This document shows, one piece after another, positions 52,914 to 61,507 of a DNA stretch of 64,000 bases. Position numbers and translations under genes: made by a program. Position 1 is the first letter of the stretch. The number at the start of each line of letters is the position of its first letter. The notes under the pieces were generated by a model, which saw nothing but the letters and a program-made list of their open reading frames with translations, did no database searches and was not told the DNA's origin. Source of the DNA: SB25 sp050180705 (GTDB lineage Bacteria > Bacteroidota > Bacteroidia > Bacteroidales > Tenuifilaceae); NCBI GenBank assembly GCA_050180705.1, contig JBFXDX010000012.1:1-64000 (forward strand), written 5' to 3'.

Positions 52914-52917
52914 GCAC

Positions 52918-53577
52918 ATGGAAACGATGTCAAAAATTGCTATTGTTTTCCTTGCTTACTTAATGGGATCGGTACCAACTTCTGTTTGGGTGGGGAAGTT
53001 TTTTTATGGTATTGACGTTAGAGAGCATGGAAGTGGAAATGCAGGTGCAACTAATGCTATTCGAGTTTTAGGATTACTCCCTGGTGTTAGTGTTTTTATA
53101 GTGGATGTTCTGAAGGGATATCTTGCCGTACGGTTGTTGTATCTTACCGATTTTTATATTCCTAAAACAGGAATGTTTGTTAATTTTCAGTTAATTCTGG
53201 GAATAGCGGCACTGTTGGGGCATATTTTTCCAATATTTGCTCAATTTCGAGGAGGAAAGGGCGTTGCTGTTCTTTCTGGGGTTGTGTTTGCATTACATCC
53301 TTACGCAACACTTTTTGTTTTTTTGATTTGGGTAGTATCAGTGCTAATAACTCGATACGTATCGCTTAGTTCAATGATCGCCGGATTTTCGTTTCCGCTA
53401 TTGTTGATTTTTGTTTATCGAACAACGAATCCTTCTTTAATCCTTTTTGCGTTTATTCTTGCGGTATTAATGCTGTTTACGCATCAGAAAAATATTGAAA
53501 GGTTGCTTAGCGGAGAGGAATCAAAATTGCATTTCAAGAAAAAAGACAAACAATCGTCCCCGAGCGAAACAAAATAA
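52918..53577 (+). CDS. plsY: glycerol-3-phosphate acyltransferase PlsY
   Basis: PlsY uses acyl-phosphate to acylate glycerol-3-phosphate, the first step of phospholipid synthesis. The 219-residue inner-membrane protein has about five helices. The three conserved catalytic motifs are visible: GSVPTSVWVGK with the first Ser, the HGSGNAGATNAIRVLG phosphate loop, and FRGGKGVAVLSG. The C-terminus is polar (KLHFKKKDKQSSPSETK). An alternative start at ATG 52927 (MSKIAIVFLAYLMGS), giving 216 residues, fits the promoter position better. A terminator follows 22 bp after the stop. Confidence 0.93.
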   Translation: METMSKIAIVFLAYLMGSVPTSVWVGKFFYGIDVREHGSGNAGATNAIRVLGLLPGVSVFIVDVLKGYLAVRLLYLTDFYIPKTGMFVNFQLILGIAALLGHIFPIFAQFRGGKGVAVLSGVVFALHPYATLFVFLIWVVSVLITRYVSLSSMIAGFSFPLLLIFVYRTTNPSLILFAFILAVLMLFTHQKNIERLLSGEESKLHFKKKDKQSSPSETK

Positions 53578-53598
53578 AAAGGAAAAGATAAATTTGAG

Positions 53599-53632
53599 TT
53601 GGGGCGATATAACATCAGCCCCAATTTTTTTA
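53599..53632 (+). terminator. intrinsic terminator after plsY
   Basis: TTGGGGC pairs with GCCCCAA across a 12-nt loop, followed by a run of T. It lies 22 bp after the plsY stop. Confidence 0.88.
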
Positions 53633-53649
53633 TTATTAATTAAATTCAT

Positions 53650-53657
53650 TAATTTTG
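53650..53657 (+). promoter_or_regulatory. TAnnTTTG promoter element for thrS-infC-rpmI-rplT
   Basis: TAATTTTG is an exact match 23 bp before the thrS ATG and follows directly after the plsY terminator. Confidence 0.65.
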
Positions 53658-53680
53658 CAACTTTCAATTTTTCTGAAGCT

Positions 53681-55624
53681 ATGATTAAAATTACATTTCC
53701 CGATGGCAATGTCCGCGAGTATCCACAGGGAGTAACCGGATTGGAGATTGCAAAGAGCATTTCGGAGCGATTGGCTAACGATGTGCTATCAGTAACCGTT
53801 AACGGCGAGGTTTGGGATCTCACCCGGGGAATAACTACCGATGCTACTCTTAAACTTCATAAGTGGGACGATGAGCAGGGCAAACACGCTTTTTGGCATT
53901 CTTCTGCACACTTGATGGCCGAGGCTATTGAAAGTCTTTACCCAGGTGTTAAGTTTGGTATTGGCCCAAGCATTGAGAATGGCTTCTACTACGATATTGA
54001 TTTCGACAAGTACAGCATTTCGGAGGAGGATCTTCCTAAGATTGAGGAAAAGATGATGGAGTTTGTTCGTTTGAAACAACCCATTACTCGCAAAGAAATC
54101 TCCAAGGCCGAAGCGTTGAGGACCTTTACCGAAAAAGGTGATCCTTATAAAGTTGAGTTAATTAACGATTTAGAGGATGGAACAATTAGTTTCTACTCTC
54201 AAGGCGATTTTACAGATCTTTGCCGTGGACCACATTTGGTTGATACTAGTTATATAAAAGCAGTTAAATTACTTAATATTGCAGGAGCTTACTGGCGTGG
54301 TAACGAAAATAATAAAATGTTAACCCGTATTTATGGCGTTACATTTCCACAAAAGAAATTGCTCGATGAGTATTTGGTAATGCTCGAAGAGGCTAAAAAA
54401 CGTGATCATCGTAAGGTTGGCAAGGAACTTGAATTATTTGCTTTCTCTCAGAATGTTGGTCCAGGTTTACCTTTATGGTTGCCACGCGGTGCACAACTTC
54501 GTGAGCGTTTGGAAATGTTCCTGAAGAAAGTCCAGAAACAGTACGGATACGAGCAAGTTATATCGCCTCATATTGGACAAAAGGAGCTTTATGTTACATC
54601 TGGTCACTGGGCTAAATATGGAAAAGATAGTTTCCGTCCAATAACAACACCTCAGGAAGGCGAGGAGTTTATGTTAAAACCAATGAACTGCCCTCATCAT
54701 TGCGAGATGTACAAAACCAAACCACGTTCGTATAAGGATTTACCTTTGCGTTTGGCTGAGTTTGGTACAGTTTACCGTTATGAGCAGAGTGGTGAGTTGC
54801 ATGGTTTAACAAGGGTTCGTGGATTTACACAGGATGATGCACACATTTTCTGTCGTCCCGATCAATTGAAGGAAGAGTTTGTTAAGGTTATTGATATTGT
54901 TTTGTACATATTCAAAACTCTTAACTTTACAGAGTATACTGCACAGATTTCGTTGCGCGATCCTAATAACAAGGAGAAGTATATTGGAACCGACGAGAAC
55001 TGGGAAAAAGCAGAGAGTGCAATTATTGAGGCTGCTGCTGAACGTGGTTTGAATACTACAACAGAACTTGGCGAAGCTGCATTCTATGGTCCTAAGCTCG
55101 ACTTTATGGTTAAGGATGCAATAGGTCGTAAGTGGCAGTTAGGCACAATTCAGGTTGACTATAATTTACCTGAACGTTTCCAGCTCGAATATATTGGTGC
55201 TGATGATAAGCGTTATCGTCCAATTATGATTCACCGTGCACCATTCGGATCAATGGAGCGTTTTGTTGCAGTGTTAATCGAGCATACTGGCGGTAAATTT
55301 CCACTCTGGTTAACTCCAGATCAAGCAGTAATATTGCCTATCAGCGAAAAATATAACGAATACGCAAAAAAAGTTTTGAATTTCCTAAATAATTCCGATA
55401 TTCGCACGCTGATTGACGACCGAAACGAGAAGATAGGTAAGAAGATTAGAGACAATGAATTACGTCGAATTCCATTCCTGTTAATTGTGGGAGAAAAGGA
55501 AGCAGAAGCAGGTCTTGTTGCTGTTCGAGTACAAGGCGATGGAGATAAAGGTCAAATGAAGCTCGACGAATTTGTTACATTTGTTAATCAAGAAGTAAGT
55601 AAACAGTTACAAACGATAAATTAG
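53681..55624 (+). CDS. thrS: threonyl-tRNA synthetase
   Basis: ThrS charges tRNA-Thr. From ATG 53681 it is 647 residues, the usual bacterial length. An upstream open stretch in frame overlaps plsY and is not coding. The N-terminal TGS domain starts IKITFPDGNVREYP. The editing domain has FWHSSAHLMAEAIESLYPG with the HxxxH zinc site. The class II catalytic core has FKLKPMNCPHHCEMYK, RLAEFGTVYRYEQSGELHGLTRVRGFTQDDAHIFC and GSMERFVAVLIEH. The C-terminal anticodon-binding domain begins PLWLTPDQAVILPISEKY. It is the first gene of a conserved thrS-infC-rpmI-rplT operon. Confidence 0.98.
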   Translation: MIKITFPDGNVREYPQGVTGLEIAKSISERLANDVLSVTVNGEVWDLTRGITTDATLKLHKWDDEQGKHAFWHSSAHLMAEAIESLYPGVKFGIGPSIENGFYYDIDFDKYSISEEDLPKIEEKMMEFVRLKQPITRKEISKAEALRTFTEKGDPYKVELINDLEDGTISFYSQGDFTDLCRGPHLVDTSYIKAVKLLNIAGAYWRGNENNKMLTRIYGVTFPQKKLLDEYLVMLEEAKKRDHRKVGKELELFAFSQNVGPGLPLWLPRGAQLRERLEMFLKKVQKQYGYEQVISPHIGQKELYVTSGHWAKYGKDSFRPITTPQEGEEFMLKPMNCPHHCEMYKTKPRSYKDLPLRLAEFGTVYRYEQSGELHGLTRVRGFTQDDAHIFCRPDQLKEEFVKVIDIVLYIFKTLNFTEYTAQISLRDPNNKEKYIGTDENWEKAESAIIEAAAERGLNTTTELGEAAFYGPKLDFMVKDAIGRKWQLGTIQVDYNLPERFQLEYIGADDKRYRPIMIHRAPFGSMERFVAVLIEHTGGKFPLWLTPDQAVILPISEKYNEYAKKVLNFLNNSDIRTLIDDRNEKIGKKIRDNELRRIPFLLIVGEKEAEAGLVAVRVQGDGDKGQMKLDEFVTFVNQEVSKQLQTIN

Positions 55625-55636
55625 TATTAACTAAAA

Positions 55637-55654
55637 AAGGAGGATACAACCATA
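55637..55654 (+). promoter_or_regulatory. Shine-Dalgarno and ATA start codon of infC
   Basis: AAGGAGG (55637-55643) lies 8 nt before ATA (55652-55654). No ATG, GTG or TTG occurs in the infC frame between the preceding TAA and the conserved RSRSVRLVGDN region. The first such codon, TTG 55739, would remove about 29 residues. Confidence 0.8.
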
Positions 55655-56212
55655 GCAGCACCTGAATTAAAAAAAAGGGCGGACAATAATGAAAGTAAGG
55701 TTCTAGTTAATGAGGAAATTAGAAGCCGTTCAGTTCGCTTGGTGGGTGATAATATTGAGAACCCAGGGGTTTTTTCCATTGATGCAGCTCGAAGGATGGC
55801 TCAGGATATGGAACTCGATTTGGTAATGATTTCCGATAAAGCCGATCCCCCAGTTTGTAAAATTATCGACTACCAAAAGTTTCTTTATCAGCAAAAAAAG
55901 AAGCAGAAGGAAATTAAGGCTAATGCCCAAAAAGTTGTTATTAAGGAAATCCGTTTTGGTCCTAATACCGACGAGCATGATTATAACTTTAAGTTGAAGC
56001 ATGCTGAAAATTTCCTAGAGGATGGAGCTAAGGTTAAGGCATATGTGTTCTTTAAAGGACGTTCAATTTTATTCAAGGAGCAAGGTGAGATTTTATTATT
56101 GAGATTTGCCCAGGATCTTGAAGAAGTAGGAAAAGTTGAACAACTTCCAAAGTTAGAGGGGAAAAGAATGATTATGCTTATTTCACCTAAAGGAACAAAA
56201 AAGAAAAAATAG
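55652..56212 (+). CDS. infC: translation initiation factor IF-3, ATA start
   Basis: IF-3 keeps 30S subunits apart and proofreads start codons. Read from ATA 55652 the product is 186 residues, (M)AAPELKKRADNNESKVLVNEEIRSRSVRLVGDN... with the conserved N-domain NEEIRSRSVRLVG. It continues to DPPVCKIIDYQKFLYQQKKKQKE (linker), EIRFGPNTDEHDYNFKLKHAENFL and VKAYVFFKGRSILFKEQGE (C-domain). An ATA start is rare. IF-3 rejects non-canonical start codons, which in E. coli gives feedback control of its own AUU-started gene, so the same logic may hold here. It is the second gene of the thrS operon. Confidence 0.93.
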   Translation: MAAPELKKRADNNESKVLVNEEIRSRSVRLVGDNIENPGVFSIDAARRMAQDMELDLVMISDKADPPVCKIIDYQKFLYQQKKKQKEIKANAQKVVIKEIRFGPNTDEHDYNFKLKHAENFLEDGAKVKAYVFFKGRSILFKEQGEILLLRFAQDLEEVGKVEQLPKLEGKRMIMLISPKGTKKKK

Positions 56213-56240
56213 ATTTAAACCCAATAATAATTAATTTAGA

Positions 56241-56438
56241 ATGCCAAAAACAAAGACTCATTCCGGAGCAAAGAAAAGGTTTTCTTTAACCGGTACAGGG
56301 AAGATTAAAAGAAAGCATGCCTACAAGAGTCACATCCTTACAAAAAAGGAAACTAAGCAAAAACGCAATTTAACTCATGTTGCGATTGTTGACAAAGTTG
56401 ATGAGAATCGCGTTTTATCGATGCTTGGTATTAAGTAG
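56241..56438 (+). CDS. rpmI: 50S ribosomal protein L35
   Basis: L35 is a small, very basic ribosomal protein. At 65 residues it has the family signature MPKTKTHSGAKKRFSLTGTGKIKRKHAYKSHILTKKETKQKRNL and ends VLSMLGIK. It lies 28 bp after infC and 98 bp before rplT, the order conserved in many bacteria. Confidence 0.97.
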   Translation: MPKTKTHSGAKKRFSLTGTGKIKRKHAYKSHILTKKETKQKRNLTHVAIVDKVDENRVLSMLGIK

Positions 56439-56536
56439 GTTGTTTTTATTTAGTCATTTATTTCAATTTATTAACCAGAGTGAATTAGCACAAAGAGTCC
56501 GGAAAGGAACGCTAACCATTCAAAAATGTTTAAACA

Positions 56537-56881
56537 ATGCCACGTTCAGTAAATTCAGTTGCATCAAGAGCTAGAAGAAAAAAGGTTCTTAAGCAAACAA
56601 AAGGAAACTTTCTTGGAAGAAGAAACGTTTTCACTGTAGCTAAAAACACCCTAGAGAAAGGTCTTGGCTACGCTTACCGTGATCGTAAGAAGAAAAAGAG
56701 TGAATTCCGTGCTTTGTGGATTCAACGTATCAATGCTGCAGTAAGACCTTACGGTATGACTTACTCTGAGTTCATTGGTAAAATCAACAAGCAGGGTGTT
56801 GCTATTAACCGTAAGGTTTTAGCCGATCTTGCTATGAATCATCCAGAGGCTTTCAAGTCAATCGTTGATTCTTTAAAATAG
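56537..56881 (+). CDS. rplT: 50S ribosomal protein L20
   Basis: L20 binds 23S rRNA early in 50S assembly and in some bacteria represses the rpmI-rplT message by binding the leader. The 114-residue protein carries MPRSVNSVASRARRKKVLKQTKGNFLGRRNVFTVAKNTLEKGLGYAYRDRKKKKSEFRALWIQRINAAVR and the C-terminal GVAINRKVLADLAMNHPEAFKSIVD. The 98-bp gap after rpmI could hold an L20-responsive leader, though I cannot fold it reliably by eye. A terminator follows. Confidence 0.97.
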   Translation: MPRSVNSVASRARRKKVLKQTKGNFLGRRNVFTVAKNTLEKGLGYAYRDRKKKKSEFRALWIQRINAAVRPYGMTYSEFIGKINKQGVAINRKVLADLAMNHPEAFKSIVDSLK

Positions 56882-56903
56882 ATTTATCTATCTCATAATA
56901 TAG

Positions 56904-56935
56904 AGGGAGACGCTTTTTGCTTCTCCCTTTTTTTA
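56904..56935 (+). terminator. intrinsic terminator after rplT
   Basis: AGGGAGA pairs with TCTCCCT, followed by a T7 run, 22 bp after the rplT stop. It closes the thrS operon. Confidence 0.87.
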
Positions 56936-56999
56936 TTAATTAACATTTTTTTTTTACTGTTTTAATAGGTTGTTTTTATATTGCATAAAATTCCTTTCA

Positions 57000-57722
57000 A
57001 TGTTAAGAATCGCTATTATTGGTTATGGAAAGATGGGCCATGAAATTGAGTCTATCGCTATAGATCGTGGTCATTCTGTAGTATTAAAGATTGATAATGA
57101 TAATCGAGCAGACTTATCACCTTCGAATTTAAGTAAGGTTGATGTGGCAATAGAGTTTACTTCGCCTCATACTGCAAAGGATAATGTAGCAGTTTGCTTA
57201 GATTCGGGTGTGCCTGTAGTTAGCGGAACAACTGGTTGGAACGATGATGTTGCCAAAGTTATAGATAGAGTAAAGGCAAATGGCGGTACATTTTTTTATG
57301 CTTCGAACTATAGCGTTGGTGTAAATATCTTTTTCAAGATTAATGCAATGGCTTCAAAATTTCTTGCTAAGGTTGGAGGATATGGTGTTGATATTAAAGA
57401 GATTCATCATACCCAAAAGTTGGATGCACCTAGTGGAACTGCAATTTCAATAGCCAATGCTATTGCTGATGAAAATCCGATTTTGAATGGATGGACTTTA
57501 ATGCCAGAACATGTTGATAGTAAAATTCCAATTGAAGCCATTCGAGAGGGAGTTGTTCCTGGAACCCATATTGTAAATTTTGAATCGGAGCAAGATCAGA
57601 TTGTACTTTCGCATATTGCAAAGAGTCGCCGTGGATTTGCTTTGGGGGCTGTTTTAGCCGCAGAGTTTATTGTTGGAAAAAAAGGTTTTTACAATATGGA
57701 TGACCTATTAAATTTCGAGTAG
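57000..57722 (+). CDS. dapB: 4-hydroxy-tetrahydrodipicolinate reductase
   Basis: DapB reduces 4-hydroxy-tetrahydrodipicolinate with NAD(P)H in lysine and diaminopimelate synthesis. The 240-residue protein starts at ATG 57000 (MLRIAIIGYGKMGHEIE), which gives the Rossmann motif GYGKMG. An upstream in-frame start would add ten residues not seen in the family. Other marks are IEFTSPHTAKDN, VVSGTTGWND, FFYASNYSVGVNIF, KEIHHTQKLDAPSGTAIS with the catalytic His pair, and IREGVVPGTHIVNF. It is cytoplasmic. lepB and a WbqC-like gene follow, an order I recall as common in Bacteroidia. Confidence 0.96.
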   Translation: MLRIAIIGYGKMGHEIESIAIDRGHSVVLKIDNDNRADLSPSNLSKVDVAIEFTSPHTAKDNVAVCLDSGVPVVSGTTGWNDDVAKVIDRVKANGGTFFYASNYSVGVNIFFKINAMASKFLAKVGGYGVDIKEIHHTQKLDAPSGTAISIANAIADENPILNGWTLMPEHVDSKIPIEAIREGVVPGTHIVNFESEQDQIVLSHIAKSRRGFALGAVLAAEFIVGKKGFYNMDDLLNFE

Positions 57723-57769
57723 TTAATTATTAGTGCTATTTTTACAGAATATTATTCAATATTGATACT

Positions 57770-59107
57770 ATGATAAGCAAAATCAAATCATTCCTAAAAC
57801 ACAAGTATTTTAAATTTGGGTTTGCAGCAGTTATATATATCCTATGGATTATATGGATTGGAAATTACTGGTTGCTGCTTGGTTTACCAATAATTTTTGA
57901 TTTTTATATCAGCCAAAAAGTCAACTGGACATTTTGGAAAAAACGTGGACAAAAGAAAACAGCTTTAATAGAGTGGGTTGATGCAATTATTTTTGCGGTT
58001 GTTGCTGCCACTTTAATAAGAATGTTTTTTATTGAGGCGTATACAATTCCAACATCATCAATGGAAAAGAGTTTGTTGATTGGCGATTATCTTTTTGTGA
58101 GCAAGGTTAGTTATGGACCAAAACTCCCGAATACTCCAATCTCGTTTCCGTTTGTGCATCATACTTTGCCTTTTACAACAAATGCAAAGTCGTTTATTGA
58201 GTGGCCTCGTTGGCCCTATAAGCGAATTGCAGGATTGCAGAAAATACAACGTAACGATGTTGTTGTATTTAACTTTCCCGAGGGCGATACTGTTGTACTT
58301 CAGGATCAAAATTCCAGTTACTATACATTAGCCAGAGTTTATGGACGGGAGAATCTCCGTAAGAATTATGATATAATATATAGGCCTGTAGATAAGCGCG
58401 AAAACTACATTAAGCGTTGTGTTGGTATATCGGGCGATACGATCCAAGTTAAGCATGGACAATTGTATGTGAATGGTCAGGAGCAAATTAAGATTGGAAA
58501 ACGTCAGTACAACTATCAGATTAAAACTAACGGAACAGCCATTAACCCTATTCGATTTGAGCAGTTAGACATTTCGAAAGCAGATCAGGGGTATAGTCCT
58601 GCTGGTGGATTTTATCAGATTCCTTTAACCGAGGAGGCTTTGGAGAAAATTAAGGGAATGAGCAACGTGGTTGAAGTTGTTCGGAATGAGAATATCGATA
58701 CGCTAATGATGTGGAAACTTATTTTTCCTCATGATCCCAGTTATGCTTGGAATGAGGATAATTTTGGACCACTTTGGATTCCCAAGAAAGGCGTGACAGT
58801 TGATTTGACACTTAAGAATCTTCCACTTTACGAACGAATAATCGATGTTTATGAGAATAATGATTTATCCGTTCGCGATGGGGTAATATATATAAATGGG
58901 GAGGTTGCAACGACCTATACGTTCAAAATGGATTACTTCTTTATGATGGGAGATAATCGACATAATTCTGCCGATAGCCGTTTTTGGGGATTTGTGCCAG
59001 AGGATCATGTTGTTGGTAAGGCTGCTTTTATTTGGCTGTCGCTCGATAAGGAGAAAAGTTTCCCTCGAAATATTCGTTGGAACAGAATGTTCAAAGGAAT
59101 TCACTAA
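57770..59107 (+). CDS. lepB: signal peptidase I
   Basis: LepB removes signal peptides from exported proteins. This 445-residue protein is of the long Bacteroidota type. A hydrophobic N-terminal segment spans ~15-45. A second (DAIIFAVVAATLIRMFFIEAYTIPTSSMEKSLLIGDYLFVSK) contains the catalytic Ser. The catalytic Lys is in NYIKRCVGISGDTIQV. A ~180-residue insert separates it from the C-terminal motif YFFMMGDNRHNSADSRFWGFVPEDHVVGKAAFIW. It lies 47 bp after dapB and ends with a terminator, so dapB-lepB form a unit. Confidence 0.96.
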   Translation: MISKIKSFLKHKYFKFGFAAVIYILWIIWIGNYWLLLGLPIIFDFYISQKVNWTFWKKRGQKKTALIEWVDAIIFAVVAATLIRMFFIEAYTIPTSSMEKSLLIGDYLFVSKVSYGPKLPNTPISFPFVHHTLPFTTNAKSFIEWPRWPYKRIAGLQKIQRNDVVVFNFPEGDTVVLQDQNSSYYTLARVYGRENLRKNYDIIYRPVDKRENYIKRCVGISGDTIQVKHGQLYVNGQEQIKIGKRQYNYQIKTNGTAINPIRFEQLDISKADQGYSPAGGFYQIPLTEEALEKIKGMSNVVEVVRNENIDTLMMWKLIFPHDPSYAWNEDNFGPLWIPKKGVTVDLTLKNLPLYERIIDVYENNDLSVRDGVIYINGEVATTYTFKMDYFFMMGDNRHNSADSRFWGFVPEDHVVGKAAFIWLSLDKEKSFPRNIRWNRMFKGIH

Positions 59108-59130
59108 TACTTTTTTAAGTATAAATTTAC

Positions 59131-59160
59131 CCTCGGGAAATTGTCCCGAGGTTTTTTTGT
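59131..59160 (+). terminator. intrinsic terminator after lepB
   Basis: CCTCGGG pairs with CCCGAGG across a 7-nt loop, and T7 follows. Confidence 0.9.
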
Positions 59161-59176
59161 TTTTGGAATGATAGTA

Positions 59177-59184
59177 TATTTTTG
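59177..59184 (+). promoter_or_regulatory. TAnnTTTG promoter element for the WbqC-like gene
   Basis: TATTTTTG is an exact match 12 bp before ATG 59196 and 36 bp before ATG 59220; the short leader favours 59220 as the start. Confidence 0.5.
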
Positions 59185-59195
59185 TTCAGTTTTTA

Positions 59196-59855
59196 ATGCT
59201 TGAAAAATCGATATTAGTAATGAGTAATACTGCAATTCTATCTGTCGCATATTTACCACCGATTCAATATTTTACAAAATTGGTTCAATATCAGCATATA
59301 CTTGTTGAATCATTAGAGAATTACACAAAGCAAACCTATCGTAATAGGTGTGTTATTTTGGGTGCAAACGGACCTTTGGCGTTAACAATTCCCGTAATAA
59401 AAACGCAGGGCAATCATACTCCAATTAAGTTAGTTGAAATTGATAACTCAACATTATGGCAAAAGAATCATTGGAAGGCCATTGAATCGGCATATAGAAC
59501 ATCTGCATACTACGATTTTGTGGCCGATATTCTTAATCCATTTTACTCGAAGCGATTCACTAATTTGTTTGAGTTTGATTCAATGCTGATGAGTTCAATC
59601 TTCGATTTTTTATCATTGGCACCCAATATTCATAACGTATCGAGTTATAATGATGATTATGGACAAGAGGTCGATGATTACAGAGGAACTATAACACCCA
59701 AGGTTGATTCTCAATCAGATTTACAATTTCACCCAGTAGTGTATTTTCAGGTTTTCTCGAACAAGTTTGGATTTGTTCCCAACTTGAGCATTATAGATTT
59801 ACTTTTTAATGAGGGGCTTTCAGCAATTGATATTATAGAAGCATCTACAAAATGA
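59196..59855 (+). CDS. WbqC family protein
   Basis: This 219-residue soluble protein has the WbqC family hallmarks: the N-terminal LSVAYLPPIQYFTKLVQ, NRCVILGANGPLALTIPV, LWQKNHWKAIESAYRTSAYYDF and LFEFDSMLMSSIFDFL. ATG 59220 (MSNTAILSVAYLPPIQYF), giving 211 residues, fits the family N-terminus better than 59196. Family members are linked to O-antigen and sugar-modification loci in proteobacteria, but the reaction is unknown and this copy lies next to dapB-lepB. A bidirectional terminator follows, shared with the convergent FadL-like gene. Confidence 0.85.
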   Translation: MLEKSILVMSNTAILSVAYLPPIQYFTKLVQYQHILVESLENYTKQTYRNRCVILGANGPLALTIPVIKTQGNHTPIKLVEIDNSTLWQKNHWKAIESAYRTSAYYDFVADILNPFYSKRFTNLFEFDSMLMSSIFDFLSLAPNIHNVSSYNDDYGQEVDDYRGTITPKVDSQSDLQFHPVVYFQVFSNKFGFVPNLSIIDLLFNEGLSAIDIIEASTK

Positions 59856-59863
59856 TTGTAAAT

Positions 59864-59892
59864 AAAAAATCCGGAAGTAGCCCGGATTTTTT
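59864..59892. terminator. bidirectional terminator
   Basis: AAAAAATCCGG pairs with CCGGATTTTTT across a short loop between convergent stops at 59855 (plus) and 59914 (minus). Confidence 0.88.
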
Positions 59893-59913
59893 ATTATACG
59901 TTTTTTATCTATT

Positions 59914-61455
59914 TTAAAATCTAAATCCAAGGGTTACAAGAAATTTTCCATCGTTAAGTGTTGTTTTAACTGGACTTAAATCAGTATCATCATAGAATTT
60001 ATACTTTTCGTTTTTTACGGTTTGCATATACGCTAAGTCTATGCTAAAGTTGCCCGATCGGTAACCGAAACCACCAGATATCTGAGATGTATTAGAATTG
60101 TGATTTATATACCCTTTTTTATAAGGTGATGGATAAAATGCATAGCCCGCTCTAAATGCAAAATCATTGTATCGATACTCGCCTCCAATTCGGATATTAG
60201 TAATGGCTTTGAATACATTTTCGATATCTAAATTTAAATCGGTAAAGTTATCTCCGTCTCCACCGTTTCTAAATTTCATTGTAGAATAGTCGATATGTTC
60301 AACGTCAATGCTTATAAGACCGTTGTTCTTGAAGATATAAGCAAAACTCCCAATAAATTTAAATGGTGTTTCAAAATCATATTCATATTTGCCCAGAGGC
60401 GTCTTGCTTGTGTAGGCTGCATCGATATAAGCTGTGTCAAAATTTGTTTTTAATGTGCTAGAATAAGTATCCTCAAATGAATAAAAGGTTGGAGTATGAA
60501 TTGCTGCTCCTATTCTTATACTTGGGGTTGGAGTGTATATTCCTCCAATTTTGAAATTATAACCAGTTCCTGTGGTTTCATAAAACTGAGAATAGTAAAA
60601 GCTGTTGAACCTATCTCCGTTAGAATCCCATTGATTTACAGGGGCTGCATATTCGGAGTAGGTTGCATTATACGTATATCTATAGTCAGAAATCCCTAAC
60701 GTTGCACCAATAAAAAGTTTATTGGAAATATTTATAGAGCAGGAGAGATCATATTCTCCAGATCCTCCTTTCGTGGAAATAACGTTTTCATGATCGACTA
60801 AATCGGTAGGGAAAAGCGCAGAGTAATATGTATTAGTATTAGCGTCATAGTCAAAAAGCAAATAGGTATTCCAGGCCATGACCAAATCCCAGTCGCTGGA
60901 ACTATTTCCATAAAAGGGATTATAATCATCGGTATATTCAAAGGCGTTTGGTGCTATGCCTCTAGAATCCGCTTTATTCATAAAATGGTTTATAATTGAG
61001 TTTCCATCATATGGACCAATTGCTATTGAATTATTGAAAAAGTCATTGGTACGAGTGTATCCAAAGCCAATGTTAATATTTAAAATACCGTTTTCTTCGT
61101 TTTTATAAGGATTAAATGAGAGTACTACACCTACATTATCAAAACTTAATCGGTTCTTGGTTTCGGAGGAACTCATTCCGTTATAGCTAGAGTTAATATT
61201 ACTGTGCTTGAACGAAGGTGTTATGGTGAATTCCGAGGATTTGTATACTCCGAGTCCTGCTGGATTTATACTTAGGGATGTAAAATCAGATCCTAAGGCT
61301 CCAAAAGCACCTCCCATTGAAACAAATCTTGCCGTACCACTGTTTAGTGTTTGAGAAAATCTTAATCCGTCTGAGGCTGTTTGTGAATGTAAGTAATTGC
61401 TTGTAAATATCAATATTGATAGTGATATTAAGCATTTATTCTTTAACAAATTCAT
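59914..61455 (-). CDS. OmpP1/FadL-family outer-membrane protein
   Basis: This 513-residue protein has a signal peptide (KNKCLISLSILIFTSNYLHSQ). The mature N-terminus reads TASDGLRFSQTLNSGTARFVSMGGAFGALGSDFTSLSINPAGLGVY, with the NPAG hatch motif of the Toluene_X/FadL family. About 14 amphipathic strands follow and the last ends KFLVTLGFRF with terminal Phe. Related Bacteroidota proteins are annotated as putative hemin receptors, but no heme motif is seen here. The role is probably uptake or surface binding of a hydrophobic compound. It lies 52 bp downstream of a Ser-rich lipoprotein gene in the same direction and may share its transcript. Confidence 0.88.
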   Translation of the reverse strand: MNLLKNKCLISLSILIFTSNYLHSQTASDGLRFSQTLNSGTARFVSMGGAFGALGSDFTSLSINPAGLGVYKSSEFTITPSFKHSNINSSYNGMSSSETKNRLSFDNVGVVLSFNPYKNEENGILNINIGFGYTRTNDFFNNSIAIGPYDGNSIINHFMNKADSRGIAPNAFEYTDDYNPFYGNSSSDWDLVMAWNTYLLFDYDANTNTYYSALFPTDLVDHENVISTKGGSGEYDLSCSINISNKLFIGATLGISDYRYTYNATYSEYAAPVNQWDSNGDRFNSFYYSQFYETTGTGYNFKIGGIYTPTPSIRIGAAIHTPTFYSFEDTYSSTLKTNFDTAYIDAAYTSKTPLGKYEYDFETPFKFIGSFAYIFKNNGLISIDVEHIDYSTMKFRNGGDGDNFTDLNLDIENVFKAITNIRIGGEYRYNDFAFRAGYAFYPSPYKKGYINHNSNTSQISGGFGYRSGNFSIDLAYMQTVKNEKYKFYDDTDLSPVKTTLNDGKFLVTLGFRF

Positions 61456-61507
61456 AATCTGTTTTTGTTTTAAAGATTGTAATAGGGGAATGATCCCCTA
61501 TTAATTA

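Noticed and set aside
55739..56212. infC starting at TTG 55739
   Set aside because: It would drop the conserved NEEIRSR segment; the ATA at 55652 with AAGGAGG fits better.
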